DNA of 45,641 nt. It comes from an uncultured Lachnospiraceae bacterium (GTDB lineage: Bacteria > Bacillota > Clostridia > Lachnospirales > Lachnospiraceae). Location: positions 1-45,641 of the forward strand of contig CAJUIO010000016.1 of assembly GCA_910586025.1 (NCBI GenBank), in the 5' to 3' direction. Position 1 is the stretch's first letter. Each line of letters opens with the position of its first letter. Both the position numbers and the translations under genes were made by a program. A model generated the notes under the pieces. That model was not told the origin of the DNA, made no database searches, and saw only the letters and a list, made by a program, of their open reading frames with translations. Below are positions 33,481 through 41,869 of this stretch, piece by piece.

Positions 33481-34851
33481 GTGAAGATGAGAGAAAATCT
33501 GTTTCGGAGGTTAAATTTGATACGGGGCATACTGGGAGTTATGGTGTGCCTGACCGTACTGTGCTTCTGCGGTTTTGTCAGTCAGGCAGCAGAAGGGACA
33601 GTTACCGCCGAGACAGCAAAGATCAGGGCACAGGCAGACGGAAACAGCGAGGTAGTGGGGAGCACTCAAAAGGGAAAGGTGATTGACATTGTCGGGGCCG
33701 AGGCGGACAGCTCGGGCACAAAGTGGTATAAGGTTCCCATCGCAGGCAACAGCTACGGATTTATAAGAAGCGACCTGGTAAAGACAAGCGAGGATATTGC
33801 GGTATCCGCAACCAATAATACCGCATTGACACCTTCGGACGGCGGCAGCGCTCCGGCGGCAACCGTGCCGACAGCCATAGGAGAGCAGCAGGCTACTATT
33901 GTGCCCGCAAGCGCAAAGGTGCGTTCCGGGGCTTCCACCCAGCATGCCTCCGTGGGATCTCTTCCTCAGGGGACGACGGTGACCCTGATCGGGGAGGCCA
34001 ACGACAGTGCCGGAAAGAAGTGGTATCAGATTAGCTGTAACTACAATGGGAATAATATAGAGGGATATGTTCGCTCTGATCTGGTTACCGTGGGGGCTGC
34101 TGCTCCTCCTGCCGATCAGGCTGAGCAGCCTGCGGAGGGAGGAGAGAACCCGGAGGGCGGCGAGGCACCTCCCGCTGAGGGGGAAAATCCCGAAGGAGAG
34201 AACCCGGAGGGCGGCGAAGCGCCTGTGGAGGAGCCGGCACCCGAACCTGAGCACAGGGATTACGAGGTGGTCTACAACGAGGATGTATACTGGCTGTATG
34301 ACAATACGAACGGCACCATGATGAAGGTTCAGGATCTTCTCGGCGTGGTGAATAAAGCGAATGAAAGCAATGCGGATCTGGAAAAGCAGGTTCAGAACGA
34401 GAAAATTATTATCATTGTTCTGGCAGTGATTATCGTGATCCTGGTGATCGTGATCACCGTTCTTCTTCTCAAGATCAGAAATCTGTACTATGAGGATTAT
34501 GAGGACGACGAGGAAGAGGAAGAGGAGGATGAGATCGAGGATGAGCCGGTGGTGAGAAAGAAAAAGCGCACGGCGCCTGTCATGGAGCCCGAGGAGGAAC
34601 AGCCGGTAAGGCGGAAGAGACCTGTGGCGGAAGAGCCGCAGGAGAGAGTGAGACCCTCCCGGGAGAGAGTGCAGGCAAGGCCGGTAAAGGAAAGACCCGT
34701 AAGGCAGGCATCACCCGAGGAAGCGGAGATCCAGGCTGCGGAGAGAAGACAGACGGCTAAAAAACCGGCACCCAGGAAGACACAGAATTTCCTTCTTGAG
34801 GACGACGAGTTTGAGTTTGAATTTTTAAACATGGACGATAAAGATTTATAG
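33481..34851 (+). CDS. SH3b-domain single-pass membrane protein
   Basis: 456 residues from GTG 33481 (AGGAG 8 bases ahead; ATG 33487 is possible). Signal peptide 1-35, two bacterial SH3 domains (about 40-105 and 140-205; each with an AKxRxxA start and a GYVRSDLV-like end), a Pro/Glu/Gly repeat linker (ENPEGGEAP units), one membrane helix (about 310-333), then a 120-residue cytoplasmic tail. The tail opens with a run of Asp/Glu, changes to Arg/Lys/Pro-rich sequence and ends acidic. SH3b domains bind cell-wall peptides, so it likely links peptidoglycan with a cytoplasmic partner. Confidence 0.85.
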   Translation: MKMRENLFRRLNLIRGILGVMVCLTVLCFCGFVSQAAEGTVTAETAKIRAQADGNSEVVGSTQKGKVIDIVGAEADSSGTKWYKVPIAGNSYGFIRSDLVKTSEDIAVSATNNTALTPSDGGSAPAATVPTAIGEQQATIVPASAKVRSGASTQHASVGSLPQGTTVTLIGEANDSAGKKWYQISCNYNGNNIEGYVRSDLVTVGAAAPPADQAEQPAEGGENPEGGEAPPAEGENPEGENPEGGEAPVEEPAPEPEHRDYEVVYNEDVYWLYDNTNGTMMKVQDLLGVVNKANESNADLEKQVQNEKIIIIVLAVIIVILVIVITVLLLKIRNLYYEDYEDDEEEEEEDEIEDEPVVRKKKRTAPVMEPEEEQPVRRKRPVAEEPQERVRPSRERVQARPVKERPVRQASPEEAEIQAAERRQTAKKPAPRKTQNFLLEDDEFEFEFLNMDDKDL

Positions 34852-34859
34852 TGCAAAAG

Positions 34860-34888
34860 AAGAGAGGGATAGCGGGGCTATTCCTCTT
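34860..34888 (+). terminator. Hairpin after the SH3b gene
   Basis: An imperfect stem from AAGAGAGGGATAGC to GCTATTCCTCTT with a 3-4 base loop, followed by ATTATT. It could end the SH3b transcript or attenuate the GntR-clpC genes; the T tract is poor. Confidence 0.4.
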
Positions 34889-34915
34889 ATTACAGTTACA
34901 CGTAAAGGGGTATCT

Positions 34916-35290
34916 ATGATTATAGAGATAGATTTCAACAGTGAGGAAGCGATTTATCTTCAGCTCCGGAACCAGATTATTTTCGGAATTGCAACCGCCA
35001 GATATCAGGAGGGAGACGCACTGCCCTCTGTCAGGACACTGGCTGACGAGATCGGCATTAACATGCACACGGTGAACAAGGCTTACCATGCGCTGCGGCA
35101 GGAGGGCTTTGTGAAGGTTGACAGGAGAAAAGGCGCGGTGATTGCCCTGAGTGCGGATAAGCTGAAGGCCGTGGAGGAAATGGACAAGGATCTGAGGATT
35201 CTCCTGGCGAAAGCGAGCTGCAAGGGGATATCCAGAGAGGAAATCCACGCGATGATAGATGAAATATATGAAGAGTATGGAGGATTTTGA
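34916..35290 (+). CDS. GntR-family regulator, YtrA type
   Basis: 124 residues: winged helix (about 10-80; IYLQLRNQIIFGIA, LPSVRTLADEIGINMHTVNKAY, GFVKVDRRKGAVI) and only a short helical tail, the YtrA subfamily layout with no ligand-binding domain. Such proteins usually repress their own operon. It ends 1 base before the clpC start, so the two genes are co-expressed. In many Firmicutes this place is taken by ctsR-mcsA-mcsB. Confidence 0.9.
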   Translation: MIIEIDFNSEEAIYLQLRNQIIFGIATARYQEGDALPSVRTLADEIGINMHTVNKAYHALRQEGFVKVDRRKGAVIALSADKLKAVEEMDKDLRILLAKASCKGISREEIHAMIDEIYEEYGGF

Positions 35291-35291
35291 C

Positions 35292-37748
35292 ATGCAGTCA
35301 GGAGGTTATACGGAAAAAGCGGAAACAGCGCTTATGCTGGCGGAAAGAGTGGCTTCCAGGATGCGGATAGGCTATGTGGGCACCGAGCATATCCTGATCG
35401 GACTTCTTCGTGAGAACACGGGCGTGGCGGCCAGGGTTTTGGCCGAGAACGGCGTGGACGGGGATAAGCTTCTGGAAATGGTCAGGGATCTGATTGTTCC
35501 CGAGGGAGCCGTGGCCCTGAAGGATAAGGAGGGATACTCCCCCAGGGCCCAGGCGGTTCTTGAGGAGGCACACCGTCAGGCGGATCGTTTTGGCGCAGAG
35601 CTGACGGGAACGGAGCATATTCTGCTCTCCCTTCTGAAGGAGGCGGAGAGTGTCGCAGCCCGTCTGTTGAAGACCATGGGGATTCCCATTCACAAGCTCT
35701 ATATGGATACACTCACGGCAATGGGGGAGGATCCGGGCCTGTACAAAGAGGACTTTGCCAGAAAGCAGAAGGGAAAAAGACAGGGAGGCTCTGCCCTGGA
35801 ACAGTACAGCAGGGATCTGACGGCCCTTGCCATGGAGGGAAGGCTGGATCCCGTGATCGGCAGAGAGGAAGAGATAAAGAGAGTCATTGAGATCCTGAGC
35901 CGCAGGACGAAGAATAATCCCTGCCTCATCGGAGAACCCGGAGTGGGAAAGACTGCGGTGGTGGAAGGTCTGGCTGCGAGGATCGCTGCCGGGGAGGTTC
36001 CCTTCACCGTTCAGAACAAGCGGGTGCTTACCCTGGATCTGTCGGGAATGGTGGCAGGCTCCAAGTACAGGGGGGAGTTTGAGGAGCGAATCAAGAGGGT
36101 GATCCGTGAGGTGGAGGAGGACGGGGACGTGATTCTGTTCCTGGACGAGATGCATACCATTATCGGAGCCGGGGGAGCGGAGGGCGCTATCGATGCCTCC
36201 AATATTTTAAAGCCTTCCCTGGCAAGGGGCGAGCTCCAGATGATCGGTGCGACTACCATAGCGGAGTATCACAAATATGTGGAGAAGGATGCCGCCCTGG
36301 AGAGACGCTTTCAGTCTGTCATGGTGGAGGAGCCCACAATTGACCAGGCCGTTCAGATCCTGAGCGGAATTGCCTACAAGTACGAGGAGCACCATCAGGT
36401 GGAGATCACTGCCGAGGCTATCGAGGCAGCGGTGAATCTCTCGGAGCGCTACATCAACGACAGAAATCTTCCGGATAAGGCAATTGATCTGATTGACGAG
36501 GCGGCGGCAGCGGTGCGGCTTAAGGCCATGCATACCCCCGAAGGCCTTAAGGAGGTGTTAAAGCAGATTGAGGACATCGACAGGGAGCTGGAAATCTGTC
36601 TTAAGGATGCCGAGCTTGAGCGTGCCTCGCAGCTGCGGAGGCAGCAGGATAAGCTGGTCAAAAAGGCGGAAAGAATCAGGAACAACAGCCGGAAAAAGCA
36701 GGAGGAGCAGGTCTGCAGGATCGGTGAGAATGAAATAGCGGAGGTGGTGGCCTCCTGGACCAAGATACCGGTCAGAAAGCTGACGGAAAAGGAGAGTGAG
36801 AGGCTGCTTAAGCTGGAAAAGATCCTCCACGGCAGAGTGATCGGCCAGGAGGCAGCGGTGAATTCCGTTTCCAGGGCGATCCGCCGGGGAAGGACAGGAC
36901 TCCAGGATCCGGGAAGGCCCATCGGCTCATTCCTGTTCCTGGGTCCCACGGGCGTGGGGAAGACGGAGCTCAGCAAGGCTCTTGCGGAGGCAATGTTCGG
37001 CTCCCAGGATGCCCTGATCCGTGTGGACATGTCGGAGTACATGGAGGGACACTCCGTATCCAAGATGATCGGATCCCCTCCCGGCTATGTGGGCTTTGAG
37101 GAGGGAGGACAGCTCAGCGAGAAGATCAGGAAAAATCCTTATTCCGTGGTTCTCTTCGACGAGATTGAGAAGGCCCATCCGGATGTCTTCAATGTGCTTT
37201 TGCAGGTGCTCGACGACGGCCATATCACGGATTCCAAGGGGAGAAAGGTGAGCTTTAAGAATACGGTTCTGATCATGACCTCCAATGCGGGCGCTCAGAG
37301 AATCGTGGAGCCCAAGAATCTTGGCTTCGGGGTGGCTGCCACAAAGGAGCAGGATTACGAGAAGATGAAGTCGGGAGTGATGGAGGAGGTGAAGCGTCTC
37401 TTTAAGCCGGAGTTTATCAACCGGATTGACGAGATCATGGTATTCCATCCCCTGAGCCGGGAGGATATGCATCAGATCATGAATCTGCTCTGTGCGAATC
37501 TTGCGGCAAGATGCAGGGATCAGATGCAGCTTAAGCTGGTCGTGAGCAGCGCCCTGAAGGAACATATCATAGATAAGTATGCCGACTACAAGATGGGAGC
37601 AAGACCCTTGAAGAGAGCCCTGCAGCAGGTGGTGGAGGACCGTCTTGCGCAGGAGATTCTCTCCGGCCGGACAGGGCGGGGCGGATCCGTGACTGCGGGC
37701 TTTAGGAAGGATAAGGTGGTTTTTGAAACAAAAACCGATACAAAGTAA
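35292..37748 (+). CDS. clpC: ATP-dependent Clp protease ATP-binding subunit ClpC
   Basis: 818 residues from ATG 35292, chosen because GGAGG lies 8 bases ahead and the N-terminus YTEKAETAL aligns with ClpC; longer frames would overlap the GntR gene. Two N-domain repeats (1-~145), AAA-1 with GEPGVGKT (214-221), a UVR-type middle region (about 420-470), and AAA-2 with GPTGVGKT (551-558), plus the arginine fingers and C-terminal D2 domain. It unfolds proteins for ClpP; the clpP gene is not here. Confidence 0.95.
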   Translation: MQSGGYTEKAETALMLAERVASRMRIGYVGTEHILIGLLRENTGVAARVLAENGVDGDKLLEMVRDLIVPEGAVALKDKEGYSPRAQAVLEEAHRQADRFGAELTGTEHILLSLLKEAESVAARLLKTMGIPIHKLYMDTLTAMGEDPGLYKEDFARKQKGKRQGGSALEQYSRDLTALAMEGRLDPVIGREEEIKRVIEILSRRTKNNPCLIGEPGVGKTAVVEGLAARIAAGEVPFTVQNKRVLTLDLSGMVAGSKYRGEFEERIKRVIREVEEDGDVILFLDEMHTIIGAGGAEGAIDASNILKPSLARGELQMIGATTIAEYHKYVEKDAALERRFQSVMVEEPTIDQAVQILSGIAYKYEEHHQVEITAEAIEAAVNLSERYINDRNLPDKAIDLIDEAAAAVRLKAMHTPEGLKEVLKQIEDIDRELEICLKDAELERASQLRRQQDKLVKKAERIRNNSRKKQEEQVCRIGENEIAEVVASWTKIPVRKLTEKESERLLKLEKILHGRVIGQEAAVNSVSRAIRRGRTGLQDPGRPIGSFLFLGPTGVGKTELSKALAEAMFGSQDALIRVDMSEYMEGHSVSKMIGSPPGYVGFEEGGQLSEKIRKNPYSVVLFDEIEKAHPDVFNVLLQVLDDGHITDSKGRKVSFKNTVLIMTSNAGAQRIVEPKNLGFGVAATKEQDYEKMKSGVMEEVKRLFKPEFINRIDEIMVFHPLSREDMHQIMNLLCANLAARCRDQMQLKLVVSSALKEHIIDKYADYKMGARPLKRALQQVVEDRLAQEILSGRTGRGGSVTAGFRKDKVVFETKTDTK

Positions 37749-37753
37749 TTTTT

Positions 37754-37782
37754 TTGTGGCGGTAAGGCGGAAAATATATTAT
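37754..37782 (+). promoter_or_regulatory. Candidate promoter of the 138-residue protein gene
   Basis: TTGTGG (37754-37759), 17-base spacer, TATTAT (37777-37782), about 40 bases before the gene. TATACT overlaps as an alternative -10. Confidence 0.5.
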
Positions 37783-37823
37783 ACTGATAGTATTCCAATG
37801 ATAGTGTTTAGGAGGACGTAAGA

Positions 37824-38240
37824 ATGGCTGTAGTAGAGGAATTGCTCCGGAAGGAAGAGGATGGAAGCATCAGCTTCGGAAACCATAAGCTGGATGCTAA
37901 GGCGAAAGTGGAGGACTTTGAGCACAGGGGCGATTTGTACAAGGTAAAGACATTCAAGACCATGACCAAGCTGGAGAGGAATGGTATGTTTGTCTATGAA
38001 TCCGTGCCCGGAACCAGTGTGCTTAATTTTGAGGAGACAGAGGACGGAATCCGGTTCCTGGTGGAGGGAAACGGGGATGCCCAGATCACGGTCCAGCTGG
38101 CCGAGTCTGCGGAATACGAGGTGTTTGTCGCAGGCGCAAGTATCGGGAAGATGAAGACAAACCTAGCGGGCAAGCTGAATATCAGCGTGGAGCTTGAAGG
38201 AGCCGGCGAGACGGAAGTCAGGATAGCGGCGCAGCAATAA
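37824..38240 (+). CDS. Conserved protein of unknown function
   Basis: 138 residues, soluble, all-beta in appearance. It starts MAVVEELLRKE behind TAGGAGG. The pattern GNHKLDAKAKVEDFEHRGD, KLERNGMFVYESVPGT and KMKTNLAGKLNISVEL is one I recall in many Lachnospiraceae proteins, where it is sometimes labelled endosialidase; nothing in the sequence supports that enzyme name. It lies between clpC and radA with its own promoter and terminator, suggesting strong independent expression. Confidence 0.8.
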   Translation: MAVVEELLRKEEDGSISFGNHKLDAKAKVEDFEHRGDLYKVKTFKTMTKLERNGMFVYESVPGTSVLNFEETEDGIRFLVEGNGDAQITVQLAESAEYEVFVAGASIGKMKTNLAGKLNISVELEGAGETEVRIAAQQ

Positions 38241-38267
38241 AGAACAGCGGCTGCCGCATTTAATCGG

Positions 38268-38305
38268 AAGTGCCTTTTACCTCTTGCGGGGAGAAGGCAC
38301 TTTTT
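38268..38305 (+). terminator. Rho-independent terminator
   Basis: AAGTGCCTT (38268-38276) pairs with AAGGCACTT (38294-38302), followed by T to 38305. It closes the 138-residue protein gene. Confidence 0.85.
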
Positions 38306-38311
38306 CGATAA

Positions 38312-38407
38312 GCGGTTTAAGGAAGGTGCCTTATGCGTGAAGGGCGGCTTAAGGGAGGCGCCTGATACGGGAAAAGCGGTTTGGGAGGGACGATGGCAAA
38401 GGGGAAG
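38312..38407 (+). repeat. Three 32-bp imperfect tandem repeats over the radA start
   Basis: Units begin at 38312, 38344 and 38376, exactly 32 bases apart, each opening with GCGG(T/C)TT and then a purine-rich AAGGAAGG/AAGGGAGG/GGGAGGG block. The last unit contains the ribosome binding site and start codon of radA. A more diverged piece (GGAAGTGCCTTTTAC near 38266) may be an older copy. Confidence 0.7.
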
Positions 38408-39769
38408 AATACGGCATTTTTTTGTCAGAACTGCGGGTATGAATCCGCAAAATGGATGGGGCAGTGCCCCGGCTGCCGGGAGTGGAATACACTGGTGGAG
38501 GAACAGGTGGTAACAGGAGCGGCAGGAGGAGGCGGAAGGGGAAAGCACATGGCCGTCATGAGGGAGAAAAGCCAGGTGGCGGTGCTTTCCCAGGTATCCT
38601 TAAAGCAGGAGGACAGAATCACTACCGGGATTGGAGAGCTGGACCGGGTGCTGGGAGGCGGAATCGTGGACGGCTCCCTTACTCTGGTGGGCGGCGACCC
38701 GGGCATCGGAAAATCCACGCTGCTTCTGCAGGTCTGCCGGAATCTGGCATCAGACGGCAGAGAGGTGCTCTATGTGTCCGGGGAGGAGTCGCTTAAGCAG
38801 ATCAAGATCAGGGCAAACCGGATCGGTGAGTTTAACGATCATTTAAAGCTTCTGTGCGAGACCAGCCTGGAAAGCATTGCGGAGACCATAAAAGGGAACG
38901 GGCCAAAGATCGTGATCATTGATTCCATACAGACCATGTACCGGGAGGAGATCTCATCCGCGCCGGGAAGCGTTTCCCAGGTCAGAGAGGCGACCAGTGT
39001 GCTGCTGCAGCTGGCGAAGGGGCTTAATGTGTCCATCTTTATCGTGGGACATGTGACCAAGGAGGGAACCGTGGCAGGCCCGAGGGTTCTGGAGCATATG
39101 GTGGATACTGTGCTCTACTTCGAGGGGGACAGACATGCCTCCTACCGCATTCTGCGGGGAGTGAAAAACCGCTTTGGCTCCACCAATGAGATCGGTGTCT
39201 TTGAAATGCGCGCGGAAGGGCTTTGCGAGGTGGCCAATCCCTCGGAGTTCATGCTCAGCGGCAGGCCCAAGGATGCCAACGGCTCCGTGGTGGTATGCTC
39301 CATGGAGGGGACAAGGCCCATTCTGGTGGAGATACAGGCCCTGGTCTGCCAGAGCAATTTCGGCATTCCAAGGCGTCAGACAACGGGCACTGATTTTAAC
39401 AGGGTGAATCTTCTGATGGCGGTTCTGGAAAAGAGGCTGGGGCTTCAGCTGGGAGGCTGCGATGCCTATGTGAACGTGGCCGGGGGAATCCGGATTCAGG
39501 AGCCGGCCATTGACCTGGGAATTGTGCTCGCCGTCTCGTCCAGCTTCAGGAACAGGCCGGTTGACGGGGCTGTGACCGCGATGGGCGAGGTGGGACTGAG
39601 CGGTGAGGTGAGAGCCGTCAGTATGGTTCCTGCCAGGGTACAGGAGGCCAAAAAGCTTGGATTTACCACCTGCATTATTCCGTGTGTGTGCGTGGAAAGT
39701 GTGAAGGGGATAACGGGAATTAAGATAATCGGGGTCAAAAATGTGGGGGAAGCCGTAGATTTTATCTGA
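38393..39769 (+). CDS. radA: DNA repair protein RadA
   Basis: 458 residues from ATG 38393. Four-cysteine zinc finger (CQNCGYESAKWMGQCPGC near residues 11-28), Walker A GGDPGIGKST, the RadA-specific KNRFGSTNEIG motif and a Lon-like C-terminal domain. RadA is a hexameric helicase that drives branch migration in recombination. GGGAGGG lies only a few bases from the ATG because of the repeat structure at its start. The clpC-radA order is the usual Firmicutes neighbourhood, here with one extra gene between. Confidence 0.95.
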   Translation: MAKGKNTAFFCQNCGYESAKWMGQCPGCREWNTLVEEQVVTGAAGGGGRGKHMAVMREKSQVAVLSQVSLKQEDRITTGIGELDRVLGGGIVDGSLTLVGGDPGIGKSTLLLQVCRNLASDGREVLYVSGEESLKQIKIRANRIGEFNDHLKLLCETSLESIAETIKGNGPKIVIIDSIQTMYREEISSAPGSVSQVREATSVLLQLAKGLNVSIFIVGHVTKEGTVAGPRVLEHMVDTVLYFEGDRHASYRILRGVKNRFGSTNEIGVFEMRAEGLCEVANPSEFMLSGRPKDANGSVVVCSMEGTRPILVEIQALVCQSNFGIPRRQTTGTDFNRVNLLMAVLEKRLGLQLGGCDAYVNVAGGIRIQEPAIDLGIVLAVSSSFRNRPVDGAVTAMGEVGLSGEVRAVSMVPARVQEAKKLGFTTCIIPCVCVESVKGITGIKIIGVKNVGEAVDFI

Positions 39770-39884
39770 TTGTCAAGATGTATTTTTTACAATAAATATG
39801 ACAAAAGTGTGACATTTTTACCAAAAAGATTTAAAAATTTTACGAAATCAACAATTTCTGTATTCAAAAGAGGGGATTTGTGAT

Positions 39885-39904
39885 AAAATATCGAAAGATA
39901 TTTT
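39885..39904. promoter_or_regulatory. Perfect inverted repeat upstream of the LCP gene
   Basis: AAAATATC (39885-39892), GAAA loop, GATATTTT (39897-39904). The candidate -10 TAAAAT (39884-39889; -35 weak) overlaps its left arm, so it may be an operator or a 5'-end stem-loop. The whole interval 39770-39949 is A/T-rich and otherwise holds no gene. Confidence 0.45.
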
Positions 39905-39949
39905 AACGCATCGTCATAAACTGACAGATATAAGGAGTTAACAATTGGC

Positions 39950-41068
39950 ATGAAGAAGAAAAAATGGGTGAGGCATATTCCGCTTCTGATCGTGGAAATA
40001 ACGGTGCTGCTGATCGCGGTCGGCGTACTGTATGTGACTCTTCGCACTACCAGTGAGGTAAAGAAGGATAACCTGAATGAGAACGAGATTGCGGTGAATC
40101 AGCAGGTAAAGCAGAGCGTTCAGGGATCCGAAGAGAACGAGAGCAAGACGCAGCAAACGGAGGAGAGCGAATATAGCGGCATCTATAACATTGCTTTCTT
40201 CGGAGTGGATTCCAGGGATGAGAATCTGGGAAAGGGAAACAGGAGTGATACCATCATGATCTGCTCCGTGAATATGGACACTCGTGAAGTCCGCCTGATA
40301 TCCATTTACAGGGACACTTATCTCAATATCGGGAATGACACCTACAAAAAATGTAACAGCGCCTATGCCTATGGAGGGCCCCAGCAGGCTCTTGGCATGA
40401 TTAATATGAATACGGATCTGTATATCACGGATTATGTGACGGTGGGATTCAGCGGCCTTATGAATGCGGTGGATGCGTTAGGAGGCGTGGAGATTAACGT
40501 GTCGGAGGCGGAGATCAAGCATCTGAACAATTATCAGATCAGCATGGTGGGAACCACCACGGACGGCGAACATTTCACGGCAACTGCCGGTAAGGATTAC
40601 ACGCCGGTCACCACTGCGGGAAGGCAGGTTTTGAACGGACTTCAGGCCACGGCCTACTGCCGGATCCGTTACGTGGGAGATGATTTTGCCAGGGCAGAGA
40701 GGCAGAGGAATCTGCTGATCGCCATGATGGAGAAAGCAAAAACGGTATCCATAGGCAGTCTGACCGGTGCCGTGGATGCGGTTCTTCCCTATGTGCGCAC
40801 CTCGGTGGATATCGGAGACATTGTGCCAATGCTGGGAATGATCGGGGACTTTAAGGTGACGGTCAGCGACGGATTCCCCTTTGCGGACATGAGAAACGGC
40901 GGCACCATACGGACGGAAGGGGCCTGTGTGATCCCTACCTCGCTGGAAGATAATGTGATAAAGCTGCATGAGCTTTTGTTCGATGATTACGGCTATGTGC
41001 CGTCCATTGAGCTTCAGACCTTCAGCGACAGGGTGGAGGCGGATACCAGGGGGTATCTGCAGTACTGA
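39950..41068 (+). CDS. LytR-CpsA-Psr (LCP) family cell-wall ligase
   Basis: 372 residues. Basic N-terminus, one membrane helix (about 9-29), a Gln/Glu-rich linker and an outer LCP domain. The core shows FFGVDSRDENLGKGNRSDTIMICS, the arginine/aspartate motif LISIYRDTYLNI, and YCRIRYVGDDFARAERQRNLL. LCP enzymes move lipid-linked polymers such as teichoic acids or capsule onto peptidoglycan. Ribosome binding site AAGGAG 12 bases ahead. Single gene with its own terminator. Confidence 0.93.
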   Translation: MKKKKWVRHIPLLIVEITVLLIAVGVLYVTLRTTSEVKKDNLNENEIAVNQQVKQSVQGSEENESKTQQTEESEYSGIYNIAFFGVDSRDENLGKGNRSDTIMICSVNMDTREVRLISIYRDTYLNIGNDTYKKCNSAYAYGGPQQALGMINMNTDLYITDYVTVGFSGLMNAVDALGGVEINVSEAEIKHLNNYQISMVGTTTDGEHFTATAGKDYTPVTTAGRQVLNGLQATAYCRIRYVGDDFARAERQRNLLIAMMEKAKTVSIGSLTGAVDAVLPYVRTSVDIGDIVPMLGMIGDFKVTVSDGFPFADMRNGGTIRTEGACVIPTSLEDNVIKLHELLFDDYGYVPSIELQTFSDRVEADTRGYLQY

Positions 41069-41080
41069 GAAGAAATGGCA

Positions 41081-41106
41081 GGGAGAGTGAGAAGCTCTCC
41101 CTTTTT
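41081..41106 (+). terminator. Rho-independent terminator
   Basis: GGGAGAG (41081-41087) pairs with CTCTCCC (41095-41101), followed by TTTTT (41102-41106). It ends the LCP transcript. Confidence 0.9.
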
Positions 41107-41132
41107 CGTGTAAGGAAAGTCAAAATCATACC

Positions 41133-41158
41133 CGAATTTGGGCGTAAGCACAAATTCG
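41133..41158. promoter_or_regulatory. Perfect 8-bp inverted repeat before the response regulator
   Basis: CGAATTTG (41133-41140) and CAAATTCG (41151-41158) with a 10-base spacer, in the 80-base gap between the terminator and the regulator gene. Possible operator or leader hairpin; no good -35/-10 pair is visible around it. Confidence 0.45.
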
Positions 41159-41161
41159 CAG

Positions 41162-41183
41162 GTTGAGCAGGAATGGGGGATTA
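41162..41183 (+). repeat. 22-bp repeat, copy 2 (first copy 25028-25049)
   Basis: Identical to the sequence just before pyrF. Here it is non-coding and supplies the GGGGGA ribosome binding site of the response regulator starting at 41186. Confidence 0.85.
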
Positions 41184-41185
41184 CC

Positions 41186-41869
41186 ATGAAACTTTTAGTG
41201 GTTGAAGATGACAGGCTTCTGAACAATACGCTTTGTTATAATCTTTCCGCATCTGGTTATACTGTGGATGCCGCCGTGACAAGGACGGCGGCGGCAGCTT
41301 TGTGTAAGGCACAGGACTACGACTTGATAGTTTTGGATGTTAACCTGCCTGACGGAAACGGGTTTGACCTGTGCAGGGAAATCAAGGAGCGCCGACCCGA
41401 TACCGCGGTGATTTTCCTGACGGCAAACGACATGGAGAGCGATATGCTGAAAGGATTTGAGTTAGGTGCGGACGACTATGTAACAAAGCCGTTTCCGATC
41501 AGCGTATTCCGCAAAAAGGTTTCGGCGCTGCTGTCCCGCATCCGGAAGCAGACAGGCGGGGATTGCTATACGGACGATATGCTGTCCATTAATTTTTCGG
41601 AACTGACCGCCACCCTTGGGGGCGAGCCAGTCATTTTCACGCCAATGGAATATCGCTTGCTGAAGGTGCTGGTGAGAAATCCGCAAATCGTTTTGACCCG
41701 GCAGATGCTTCTTGAAAAGCTGTGGGATGCGGACGAAAACTATGTGGATGAACACGCATTGACCGTGGCGATCAGCCGCATCCGGGGAAAAATCGAGGCA
41801 GGCGGCCTGCAATTTATCAAGACTGTCTATGGCATGGGCTATATGTGGATTGGAGGGATGAAAAAGTGA
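41186..41869 (+). CDS. OmpR-family response regulator
   Basis: 227 residues from ATG 41186; the frame extends to 41138, across the repeat and hairpin, without support. Receiver domain with E7-D8-D9, phosphoacceptor D51 (LIVLDVNLPDGNG) and KPF lysine, then a winged helix ending KTVYGMGYMW. It overlaps the kinase gene by 4 bases (GTGA). It should act on the transporter promoter at 42917-42950. Confidence 0.93.
   Translation: MKLLVVEDDRLLNNTLCYNLSASGYTVDAAVTRTAAAALCKAQDYDLIVLDVNLPDGNGFDLCREIKERRPDTAVIFLTANDMESDMLKGFELGADDYVTKPFPISVFRKKVSALLSRIRKQTGGDCYTDDMLSINFSELTATLGGEPVIFTPMEYRLLKVLVRNPQIVLTRQMLLEKLWDADENYVDEHALTVAISRIRGKIEAGGLQFIKTVYGMGYMWIGGMKK

Noticed and set aside
37824..38240. Endosialidase function
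   Set aside because: Far too short and without sialidase motifs; the name appears to be inherited annotation.
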